A stretch of 64,000 bases of DNA from contig JBAIAA010000413.1 in the NCBI GenBank assembly GCA_037893245.1, positions 186,001 to 250,000 on the forward strand, given 5' to 3'. The position numbers were made by a program, and so were the translations under genes. A model generated the notes under the pieces. It made no database searches and was not told the origin of the DNA. It saw nothing but the letters and a program-made list of their open reading frames with translations. Below, piece by piece: positions 1 to 9,613 of this stretch (positions are counted from its first letter, which is position 1; every line of letters begins with the position of its first letter). The DNA comes from Crossaster papposus. Its lineage: Eukaryota; Echinodermata; Asteroidea; Velatida; Solasteridae.

Positions 1-481
1 GTCTCACTCATCCTGCTCAGAAGGAACAGCAGAGGTAGAAGACAGAGATATAGTATATCCACGTGTCTCACTCAGCCTGCTCAGAAGGAACAGCAAAGGT
101 AGAAGACAGAGATATAGTATATCCACGTGTCTCACGCAGCCTGCTCAGAAGGAACAGCATAGGTAGAAGACAGAGATATAGTATATCCACGTGTCTCACT
201 CAGCCTGCTCAGAAGGAACAGCAGAGGTAGAAGACAGAGATAGAGTATATCCACGTGTCTGATCTACACCTCACTCAGCCTGCTCAGAAGGAACACCAGA
301 GGTAGAAGACAGATATAGAGTATATCCACGTGTCTGATCTACACCTCACCCAGCCTGCTCAGAAGGAACAGCAGAGGTATAAGACAGAGATAGAGTATAT
401 CCACGTGTCTGATCTACACCTCACTCAGCCTGCTCAGAAGGAACAGCAGAGGTAGAAGACAGAGATAGAGTATATCCACGT

Positions 482-609
482 GTCTCACTCAACCTGCTCA
501 GAAATAACAGCAGAGGTAGAAGACAGAGACAGAGTATATCCACGTGTCTCACTCAGCTTGCTCAGTAGGAACACCAGAGGTAGAAGACAGAGATAGAGTA
601 TATCCACGT
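482..609 (+). repeat. Obligate dimer: gacagag S followed by cttgctcagtagg S
   Basis: Units with gaaataacag or gaaagaacaacag and the gacagagacagag ending are almost always followed by an S with cagcttgctcagtagg. The pair recurs dozens of times across all domains except the interior of D. Rare breaks (43,818; 45,230; the chimera near 42,219) stand out as rearrangement points. Confidence 0.85.
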
Positions 610-1346
610 GTCTGATCTACACCTCACTCAGCCTGCTCAGAAGAAACAGCAGAGGTAGAAGACAGATATATAGTATATCCACGTGTCTCACTCAGCCTGC
701 TCAGAAGGAACACCAGAGGTAGAAGACAGAGATAGAGTATATCCACGTGTCTCACTCAGCCTGCTCAGAAAGAACAACAGAGGTAGAAGACAGAGATAGA
801 GTATATCCACGTGTCTCACTCAGCCTGCTCAGAAGGAACAGCAGAGGTAGAAGACAGAGATAAAGTATATCCACGTGTCTGATCTACACCTCACTCAGCC
901 TGCTCAGAAGGAACACCAGAGGTAGAAGACAGAGATAGAGTATATCCACGTGTCTCACTCAGCCTGCTCAGTAGGAACAGCAGAGGTAGAAGACAGAGAT
1001 ATAGTATATCCACGTGTCTCACTCAGCCTGCTCAGAAGGAACAGCAGAGGTAGAAGACAGAGATAAAGTATATCCACGTGTCTCACTCAGCCTGCTCAGA
1101 AGGAACAGCAGAGGTAGAAGACAGATATAGAGTATATCCACGTGTCTCACTCAGCCTGCTCAGAAGGAACACCAGAGGTAGAAGACAGAGATATAGTATA
1201 TCCACGTGTCTGATCTACACCTCACTCAGCCTGCTCAGGAGGAACAGCAGAGGTAGAAGACAGATATATAGTATATCCACGTGTCTCACTCAGCCTGCTC
1301 AGAAGGAACACCAGAGGTAGAAGACAGAGATATAGTATATCCACGT

Positions 1347-1410
1347 GTCTCACTCAGCCTGCTCAGAAGGAACAGCAGAGGTAGAAGACAGAGATAGAGT
1401 ATATCCACGT
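1347..1410 (+). repeat. Reference short monomer (S, 64 bp)
   Basis: A clean example of the commonest unit. It starts gtctcactcagcc, contains ctgctcagaaggaacagcag, then aggtagaagacagagatag, and ends agtatatccacgt. About 31 of 64 bases are G or C. Variants differ at a few recurrent sites: cag/cat before cctgc, gaagg/gaaag/gaaat, cagcag/caccag/caacag, gaggtag/gcggtag/gtataag/gtacaag, and gatagag/gatatag/gatatagag-type/gataaag/gacagag. These sites serve as the unit-type signature. Confidence 0.97.
1359..1378. other. Short inverted repeat inside monomer (representative)
   Basis: CTGCT at 1359-1363 is the reverse complement of AGCAG at 1374-1378, with a 10-base loop (cagaaggaac). This could form a 5-bp stem in single-stranded DNA or RNA. 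It recurs in every unit with the cagcag signature. It is weakened by one mismatch in the caccag and caacag variants. The stem is short and may have no function. Confidence 0.4.
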
Positions 1411-1411
1411 G
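1406..1411. promoter_or_regulatory. CACGTG palindrome at unit junction (representative)
   Basis: CACGTG spans the junction of two consecutive units and recurs at nearly every junction in the window, spaced 64 or 75 bp apart. CACGTG is the canonical E-box bound by basic helix-loop-helix leucine-zipper proteins (Myc/Max, USF, MITF/TFE, Cbf1 types). The motif is directly visible; any binding is inference. Deviations exist: CCAAGTG (about 24,411, 24,871, 26,838, 27,295, 30,459), CACATG (many sites in domains C and D) and TACGTG (before most caact-type L units after 31 kb). Confidence 0.6.
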
Positions 1412-1485
1412 TCTGATCTACACCTCACTCAGCCTGCTCAGAAGGAACAGCAGAGGTAGAAGACAGAGATAGAGTATATCCACGT
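1411..1485 (+). repeat. Reference long monomer (L, 75 bp)
   Basis: Identical in plan to the 64-bp unit but with gatctacacct inserted between gtct and cactcagcc, which adds exactly 11 bp. L units make up about one third of all units (10 of 31 in the first HOR copy). They occur singly or in runs of two to four. Because 75 is a multiple of 3 and 64 is not, L units keep the reading frame and S units shift it; this fully explains the pattern of accidental open frames. Confidence 0.97.
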
Positions 1486-1624
1486 GTCTGATCTACACCT
1501 CACTCAGCCTGCTCAGAAGGAACAGCAGAGGTAGAAGACAGAGATAGAGTATATCCACGTGTCTCACTCAGCCTGCTCAGAAAGAACAGCAGAGGTAGAA
1601 GACAGAGACAGAGTATATCCACGT

Positions 1625-1687
1625 GTCTCACTCAGCTTGCTCAGTAGGAACAGCAGAGGTAGAGACAGAGATAGAGTATATCCACGT
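1625..1687 (+). repeat. 63-bp variant monomer (1-bp deletion)
   Basis: A cttgctcagtagg unit with gtagagacag instead of gtagaagacag, which is one base shorter. It recurs at the same HOR position in copies 3, 5, 6 and 7 (5812, 9081, 11238, 13331) and in domain B at 19836; a different 1-bp deletion (gtagaaacag) occurs at 19025. It is absent from copies 2 and 4 and from domains C-E. It is a good lineage marker, and being a multiple of 3 it creates the minus-strand open frames here. Confidence 0.9.
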
Positions 1688-1890
1688 GTCTCACTCAGCC
1701 TGCTCAGAAGGAACAGCAGAGGTAGAAGACAGATATAGAGTATATCCACGTGTCTCACTCAGCCTGCTCAGAAGGAACACCAGAGGTAGAAGACAGAGAT
1801 AGAGTATATCCACGTGTCTGATCTACACCTCACTCAGCCTGCTCAGAAGGAACAGCAGAGGTAGAAGACAGAGATAGAGTATATCCACGT

Positions 1891-1965
1891 GTGTGATCTA
1901 CAACTCACTCAGCCTGCTCAGAAGGAACAGCAGCGGTAGAAGACAGAGATAGAGTATATCCACGT
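1891..1965 (+). repeat. caactc/cagcgg L subtype (representative)
   Basis: An L unit with gtgtgatctacaactc in place of gtctgatctacacctc, and gcggtag in place of gaggtag. The linked changes recur together in domains A-C (for example 3985, 6078, 7649, 9347, 11504, 13458 and near 17,101, 20,571, 28,317, 37,300, 41,510, 51,490, 54,246). After 31 kb it is nearly always preceded by tatctacgt, which converts CACGTG to TACGTG. It is absent from domain D. Confidence 0.88.
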
Positions 1966-2093
1966 GTCTCACTCAGCCTGCTCAGAAGGAACAGCAGAGG
2001 TAGAAGACAGAGATATAGTATATCCACGTGTCTCACTCAGCCTGCTCAGAAGGAACAGCAGAGGTAGAAGACAGATATATAGTATATCCACGT

Positions 2094-4187
2094 GTCTCAC
2101 TCATCCTGCTCAGAAGGAACAGCAGAGGTAGAAGACAGAGATATAGTATATCCACGTGTCTCACTCAGCCTGCTCAGAAGGAACAGCAAAGGTAGAAGAC
2201 AGAGATATAGTATATCCACGTGTCTCACGCAGCCTGCTCAGAAGGAACAGCATAGGTAGAAGACAGAGATATAGTATATCCACGTGTCTCACTCAGCCTG
2301 CTCAGAAGGAACAGCAGAGGTAGAAGACAGAGATAGAGTATATCCACGTGTCTGATCTACACCTCACTCAGCCTGCTCAGAAGGAACACCAGAGGTAGAA
2401 GACACATATAGAGTATATCCACGTGTCTGATCTACACCTCACCCAGCCTGCTCAGAAGGAACAGCAGAGGTATAAGACAGAGATAGAGTATATCCACGTG
2501 TCTGATCTACACCTCACTCAGCCTGCTCAGAAGGAACAGCAGAGGTAGAAGACAGAGATAGAGTATATCCACGTGTCTCACTCAACCTGCTCAGAAATAA
2601 CAGCAGAGGTAGAAGACAGAGACAGAGTATATCCACGTGTCTCACTCAGCTTGCTCAGTAGGAACACCAGAGGTAGAAGACAGAGATAGAGTATATCCAC
2701 GTGTCTGATCTACACCTCACTCAGCCTGCTCAGAAGGAACAGCAGAGGTAGAAGACAGATATATAGTATATCCACGTGTCTCACTCAGCCTGCTCAGAAG
2801 GAACACCAGAGGTAGAAGACAGAGATAGAGTATATCCACGTGTCTCACTCAGCCTGCTCAGAAAGAACAACAGAGGTAGAAGACAGAGATAGAGTATATC
2901 CACGTGTCTCACTCAGCCTGCTCAGAAGGAACAGCAGAGGTAGAAGACAGAGATAAAGTATATCCACGTGTCTCACTCAGCCTGCTCAGAAAGAACAACA
3001 GAGGTAGAAGACAGAGACAGAGTATATCCACGTGTCTCACTCAGCTTGCTCAGTAGGAACAGCAGAGGTAGAAGACAGAGATAGAGTATATCCACGTGTC
3101 TCACTCAGCCTGCTCAGAAGGAACAGCAGAGGTAGAAGACAGAGATAAAGTATATCCACGTGTCTCACTCAGCCTGCTCAGAAGGAACATCAGAGGTAGA
3201 AGACAGATATAGAGTATATCCACGTGTCTCACTCAGCCTGCTCAGAAGGAACACCAGAGGTAGAAGACAGAGATAGAGTATATCCACGTGTCTGATCTAC
3301 ACTTCACTCAGCCTGCTCAGAAGGAACAGCAGAGGTAGAAGACAGATATATAGTATATCCACGTGTCTCACTCAGCCTGCTCAGAAGGAACACCAGAGGT
3401 AGAAGACAGAGATATAGTATATCCACGTGTCTCACTCAGCCTGCTCAGAAGGAACAGCAGAGGTAGAAGACAGAGATAGAGTATATCCACGTGTCTGATC
3501 TACACCTCACTCAGCCTGCTCAGAAGGAACAGCAGAGGTAGAAGACAGAGATATAGTATATCCACGTGTCTCACTCAGCCTGCTCAGAAGGAACAGCAGA
3601 GGTAGAAGACAGAGATAGAGTATATCCACGTGTCTCACGCAGCCTGCTCAGAAGGAACAGCATAGGTAGAAGACAGAGATATAGTATATCCACGTGTCTC
3701 ACTCAGCCTGCTCAGAAGGAACAGCAGAGGTAGAAGACAGAGATAGAGTATATCCACGTGTCTGATCTACACCTCACTCAGCCTGCTCAGAAGGAACACC
3801 AGAGGTAGAAGACAGAGATAGAGTATATCCACGTGTCTGATCTACACCTCACTCAGCCTGCTCAGAAGGAACAGCAGAGGTAGAAGACAGAGATAGAGTA
3901 TATCCACGTGTCTGATCTACACCTCACTCAGCCTGCTCAGAAGGAACAGCAGAGGTAGAAGACAGAGATAGAGTATATCCACGTGTGTAATCTACAACTC
4001 ACTCAGCCTGCTCAGAAGGAACAGCAGCGGTAGAAGACAGAGATAGAGTATATCCACGTGTCTCACTCAGCCTGCTCAGAAGGAACAGCAGAGGTAGAAG
4101 ACAGAGATATAGTATATCCACGTGTCTCACTCAGCCTGCTCAGACGGAACAGCAGAGGTAGAAGACAGATATAGAGTATATCCACGT
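2094..4187 (+). repeat. Domain A HOR copy 2, 2,094 bp, second half rearranged
   Basis: Units 1-13 match copy 1 in order and variant signature. From 2970 the order differs: an aacaacag/gacagag S and a cttgc S (3034) replace the L of copy 1. A second cacgcagcc/cataggt unit appears at 3632, and four L units run from 3760 to 4059. Total composition is still 21 S + 10 L. The fourth L (3985) carries gtgtaatct instead of gtgtgatct. The changed half resembles the unit order at 13.6-14.2 kb, suggesting exchange with a domain-B-like array. Confidence 0.88.
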
Positions 4188-6344
4188 GTCTCACTCATCC
4201 TGCTCAGAAGGAACAGCAGAGGTAGAAGACAGAGATATAGTATATCCACGTGTCTCACTCAGCCTGCTCAGAAGGAACAGCAAATGTAGAAGACAGAGAT
4301 ATAGTATATCCACGTGTCTCACGCAGCCTGCTCAGAAGGAACAGCATAGGTAGAAGACAGAGATATAGTATATCCACGTGTCTCACTCAGCCTGCTCAGA
4401 AGGAACAGCAGAGGTAGAAGACAGAGATAGAGTATATCCACGTGTCTGATCTACACCTCACTCAGCCTGCTCAGAAGGAACACCAGAGGTAGAAGACAGA
4501 TATAGAGTATATCCACGTGTCTGATCTACACCTCACCCAGCCTGCTCAGAAGGAACAGCAGAGGTATAAGACAGAGATAGAGTATATCCACGTGTCTGAT
4601 CTACACCTCACTCAGCCTGCTCAGAAGGAACAGCAGAGGTAGAAGACAGAGATAGAGTATATCCACGTGTCTCACTCAACCTGCTCAGAAATAACAGCAG
4701 AGGTAGAAGACAGAGACAGAGTATATCCACGTGTCTCACTCAGCTTGCTCAGTAGGAACACCAGAGGTAGAAGACAGAGATAGAGTTTATCCACGTGTCT
4801 GATCTACACCTCACTCAGCCTGCTCAGAAGGAACAGCAGAGGTAGAAGACAGATATATAGTATATCCACGTGTCTCACTCAGCCTGCTCAGAAGGAACAC
4901 CAGAGGTAGAAGACAGAGATAGAGTATATCCACGTGTCTCACTCAGCCTGCTCAGAAAGAACAACAGAGGTAGAAGACAGAGATAGAGTATATCCACGTG
5001 TCTCACTCAGCCTGCTCAGAAGGAACAGCAGAGGTAGAAGACAGAGATAAAGTATATCCACGTGTCTGATCTACACCTCACTCAGCCTGCTCAGAAGGAA
5101 CACCAGAGGTAGAAGACAGAGATAGAGTATATCCACGTGTCTCACTCAGCCTGCTCAGTAGGAACAGCAGAGGTAGAAGACAGAGATAGAGTATATCCAC
5201 GTGTCTCACTCAGCCTGCTCAGAAGGAACAGCAGAGGTAGAAGACAGAGATAAAGTATATCCACGTGTCTCACTCAGCCTGCTCAGAAGGAACAGCAGAG
5301 GTAGAAGACAGATATAGAGTATATCCACGTGTCTCACTCAGCCTGCTCAGAAGGAACACCAGAGGTAGAAGACAGAGATAGAGTATATCCACGTGTCTGA
5401 TCTACACCTCACTCAGCCTGCTCAGAAGGAACAGCAGAGGTAGAAGACAGATATATAGTATACCCACGTGTCTCACTCAGCCTGCTCAGAAGGAACACCA
5501 GAGGTAGAAGACAGAGATATAGTATATCCACGTGTCTCACTCAGCCTGCTCAGAAGGAACAGCAGAGGTAGAAGACAGAGATAGAGTATATCCACGTGTC
5601 TGATCTACACCTCACTCAGCCTGCTCAGAAGGAACAGCAGAGGTAGAAGACAGAGATAGAGTATATCCACGTGTCTGATCTACACCTCACTCAGCCTGCT
5701 CAGAAGGAACAGCAGAGGTAGAAGACAGAGATAGAGTATATCCACGTGTCTCACTCAGCCTGCTCAGAAAGAACAGCAGAGGTAGAAGACAGAGACAGAG
5801 TATATCCACGTGTCTCACTCAGCTTGCTCAGTAGGAACAGCAGAGGTAGAGACAGAGATAGAGTATATCCACGTGTCTCACTCAGCCTGCTCAGAAGGAA
5901 CAGCAGAGGTAGAAGACAGATATAGAGTATATCCACGTGTCTCACTCAGCCTGCTCAAAAGGAACACCAGAGGTAGAAGACAGAGATAGAGTATATCCAC
6001 GTGTCTGATCTACACCTCACTCAGCCTGCTCAGAAGGAACAGCAGAGGTAGAAGACAGAGATAGAGTATATCCACGTGTGTGATCTACAACTCACTCAGC
6101 CTGCTCAGAAGGAACAGCAGCGGTAGAAGACAGAGATATAGTATATCCACGTGTCTCACTCAGCCTGCTCAGAAGGAACAGCAGAGGTAGAAGACAGATA
6201 TAGAGTATATCCACGTGTCTCACTCATCCTGCTCAGAAGGAACAGCAGAGGTAGAAGACAGAGATATAGTATATCCACGTGTCTCACTCAGCCTGCTCAG
6301 AAGGAACAGCAGAGGTAGAAGACAGATATAGAGTATATCCACGT
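4188..6344 (+). repeat. Domain A HOR copy 3, 2,157 bp
   Basis: Same order as copy 1 with a net gain of one S unit. After the caactc L at 6078, a pair of S units (tcatcc at 6217, gatatagag-type at 6281) is added while one S is lost. Private substitutions include cagcaaatg near 4,273 and gagtttatcc near 4,786. It carries the tataccca variant near 5,461, which is shared with copies 4 and 5. Confidence 0.88.
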
Positions 6345-7915
6345 GTCTCACTCATCCTGCTCAGAAGGAACAGCAGAGGTAGAAGACAGAGATATAGTAT
6401 ATCCACGTGTCTCACTCAGCCTGCTCAGAAGGAACAGCAAAGGTAGAAGACAGAGATATAGTATATCCACGTGTCTCACGCAGCCTGCTCAGAAGGAACA
6501 GCATAGGTAGAAGACAGAGATATAGTATATCCACGTGTCTCACTCAGCCTGCTCAGAAGGAACAGCAGAGGTAGAAGACAGAGATAGAGTATATCCACGT
6601 GTCTGATCTACACCTCACTCAGCCTGCTCAGAAGGAACACCAGAGGTAGAAGACAGATATAGAGTATATCCACGTGTCTGATCTACACCTCACCCAGCCT
6701 GCTCAGAAGGAACAGCAGAGGTATAAGACAGAAATAGAGTATATCCACGTGTCTGATCTACACCTCACTCAGCCTGCTCAGAAGGAACAGCAGAGGTAGA
6801 AGACAGAGATAGAGTATATCCACGTGTCTCACTCAACCTGCTCAGAAATAACAGCAGAGGTAGAAGACAGAGACAGAGTATATCCACGTGTCTCACTCAG
6901 CTTGCTCAGTAGGAACACCAGAGGTAGAAGACAGAGATAGAGTATATCCACGTGTCTGATCTACACCTCACTCAGCCTGCTCAGAAGGAACAGCAGAGGT
7001 AGAAGACAGATATATAGTATATCCACGTGTCTCACTCAGCCTGCTCAGAAGGAACACCAGAGGTAGAAGACAGAGATAGAGTATATCCACGTGTCTGATC
7101 TACACCTCACTCAGCCTGCTCAGAAGGAACAGCAGAGGTAGAAGACAGATATATAGTATACCCACGTGTCTCACTCAGCCTGCTCAGAAGGAACACCAGA
7201 GGTAGAAGACAGAGATATAGTATATCCACGTGTCTCACTCAGCCTGCTCAGAAGGAACAGCAGAGGTAGAAGACAGAGATAGAGTATATCCACGTGTCTG
7301 ATCTACACCTCACTCAGCCTGCTCAGAAGGAACAGCAGAGGTAGAAGACAGAGATAGAGTATATCCACGTGTCTGATCTACACCTCACTCAGCCTGCTCA
7401 GAAGGAACAGCAGAGGTAGAAGACAGAGATAGAGTATATCCACGTGTCTCACTCAGCCTGCTCAGAAGGAACAGCAGAGGTAGAAGACAGATATAGAGTA
7501 TATCCACGTGTCTCACTCAGCCTGCTCAAAAGGAACACCAGAGGTAGAAGACAGAGATAGAGTATATCCACGTGTCTGATCTACACCTCACTCAGCCTGC
7601 TCAGAAGGAACAGCAGAGGTAGAAGACAGAGATAGAGTATATCCACGTGTGTGATCTACAACTCACTCAGCCTGCTCAGAAGGAACAGCAGCGGTAGAAG
7701 ACAGAGATATAGTATATCCACGTGTCTCACTCAGCCTGCTCAGAAGGAACAGCAGAGGTAGAAGACAGATATAGAGTATATCCACGTGTCTCACTCATCC
7801 TGCTCAGAAGGAACAGCAGAGGTAGAAGACAGAGATATAGTATATCCACGTGTCTCACTCAGCCTGCTCAGAAGGAACAGCAGAGGTAGAAGACAGATAT
7901 AGAGTATATCCACGT
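6345..7915 (+). repeat. Domain A HOR copy 4, 1,571 bp (two internal deletions)
   Basis: Relative to copy 3 it lacks units 12-18 (6 S + 1 L, 459 bp; junction at 7093) and units 24-25 (127 bp, including the 63-bp unit; junction at 7446). 2,157 - 459 - 127 = 1,571, matching the measured length exactly. Both deletions remove whole units and preserve register. The extra tcatcc/gatatagag pair is present at 7788-7915. Confidence 0.88.
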
Positions 7916-9613
7916 GTCTCACTCATCCTGCTCAGAAGGAACAGCAGAGGTAGAAGACAGAGATATAGTATATCCACGTGTCTCACTCAGCCTGCTCAGA
8001 AGGAACAGCAAAGGTAGAAGACAGAGATATAGTATATCCACGTGTCTCACGCAGCCTGCTCAGAAGGAACAGCATAGGTAGAAGACAGAGATATAGTATA
8101 TCCACGTGTCTCACTCAGCCTGCTCAGAAGGAACAGCAGAGGTAGAAGACAGAGATAGAGTATATCCACGTGTCTGATCTACACCTCACTCAGCCTGCTC
8201 AGAAGGAACACCAGAGGTAGAAGACAGATATAGAGTATATCCACGTGTCTGATCTACACCTTACCCAGCCTGCTCAGAAGGAACAGCAGAGGTATAAGAC
8301 AGAAATAGAGTATATCCACGTGTCTGATCTACACCTCACTCAGCCTGCTCAGAAGGAACAGCAGAGGTAGAAGACAGAGATAGAGTATATCCACGTGTCT
8401 CACTCAACCTGCTCAGAAATAACAGCAGAGGTAGAAGACAGAGACAGAGTATATCCACGTGTCTCACTCAGCTTGCTCAGTAGGAACACCAGAGGTAGAA
8501 GACAGAGATAGAGTATATCCACGTGTCTGATCTACACCTCACTCAGCCTGCTCAGAAGGAACAGCAGAGGTAGAAGACAGATATATAGTATATCCACGTG
8601 TCTCACTCAGCCTGCTCAGAAGGAACACCAGAGGTAGAAGACAGAGATAGAGTATATCCACGTGTCTGATCTACACCTCACTCAGCCTGCTCAGAAGGAA
8701 CAGCAGAGGTAGAAGACAGATATATAGTATACCCACGTGTCTCACTCAGCCTGCTCAGAAGGAACACCACAGGTAGAAGACAGAGATATAGTATATCCAC
8801 GTGTCTCACTCAGCCTGCTCAGAAGGAACAGCAGAGGTAGAAGACAGAGATAGAGTATATCCACGTGTCTGATCTACACCTCACTCAGCCTGCTCAGAAG
8901 GAACAGCAGAGGTAGAAGACAGAGATAGAGTATATCCACGTGTCTGATCTACACCTCACTCAGCCTGCTCAGAAGGAACAGCAGAGGTAGAAGACAGAGA
9001 TAGAGTATATCCACGTGTCTCACTCAGCCTGCTCAGAAAGAACAGCAGAGGTAGAAGACAGAGACAGAGTATATCCACGTGTCTCACTCAGCTTGCTCAG
9101 TAGGAACAGCAGAGGTAGAGACAGAGATAGAGTATATCCACGTGTCTCACTCAGCCTGCTCAGAAGGAACAGCAGAGGTAGAAGACAGATATAGAGTATA
9201 TCCACGTGTCTCACTCAGCCTGCTCAAAAGGAACACCAGAGGTAGAAGACAGAGATAGAGTATATCCACGTGTCTGATCTACACCTCACTCAGCCTGCTC
9301 AGAAGGAACAGCAGAGGTAGAAGACAGAGATAGAGTATATCCACGTGTGTGATCTACAACTCACTCAGCCTGCTCAGAAGGAACAGCAGCGGTAGAAGAC
9401 AGAGATATAGTATATCCACGTGTCTCACTCAGCCTGCTCAGAAGGAACATCAGAGGTAGAAGACAGATATAGAGTATATCCACGTGTCTCACTCATCCTG
9501 CTCAGAAGGAACAGCAGAGGTAGAAGACAGAGATATAGTATATCCACGTGTCTCACTCAGCCTGCTCAGAAGGAACAGCAGAGGTAGAAGACAGATATAG
9601 AGTATATCCACGT
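7916..9613 (+). repeat. Domain A HOR copy 5, 1,698 bp (one internal deletion)
   Basis: It shares the 12-18 unit deletion with copy 4 (junction at 8664) but retains units 24-25 (9017 and 9081). 1,571 + 127 = 1,698, as measured. Shared deletion, shared tataccca variant and shared terminal unit pair show copies 4 and 5 descend from one deleted ancestor. Private changes include acctta in the L near 8,260 and accacagg near 8,766. Confidence 0.88.

Larger units (their letters stand above)
1..2093 (+). repeat. Domain A HOR copy 1, 31 units, 2,093 bp
   Basis: Unit starts were traced one by one: 1 (tcatcc type), 65 (cagcaaagg), 129 (cacgcagcc/cataggt), 193, L257, L332 (acccag/gtataag), L407, 482 (aataac/gacagag), 546 (cttgctcagtagg), L610, 685, 749, 813, L877, 952, 1016, 1080, 1144, L1208, 1283, 1347, L1411, L1486, 1561, 1625 (63 bp), 1688, 1752, L1816, L1891 (caactc/cagcgg), 1966, 2030. 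That is 10 L, 20 S of 64 bp and one of 63 bp, summing to 2,093 bp. The next tcatcc unit starts at 2094. The window begins exactly at a unit boundary, so the true array start is not shown. Confidence 0.93.

Noticed and set aside
1078-1320. 80-codon + frame starting with GTG, and similar frames at 23187, 36616, 39116, 49992, 57802, 59427 and 61597
   Set aside because: They are translations of satellite units, begin at the gtg of the E-box junction, end at the recurring tag, and have no ribosome-binding or splice context. The frame changes with each 64-bp unit.
1411-1485. 11-bp insertion of L as a mobile-element footprint
   Set aside because: gatctacacct has no target-site duplication or inverted ends, and its position is identical in all L units, which points to one old event followed by amplification.
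1564-1758. Minus frames of 61-68 codons with a leucine-rich, membrane-like peptide (also 5751, 9020, 11177, 13270, 18964, 19775, 25414)
   Set aside because: The hydrophobic look comes from the pyrimidine-rich strand (ctt, ctc, ctg codons). The frames mostly arise at 63-bp units and are repeats of each other; no coding evidence.
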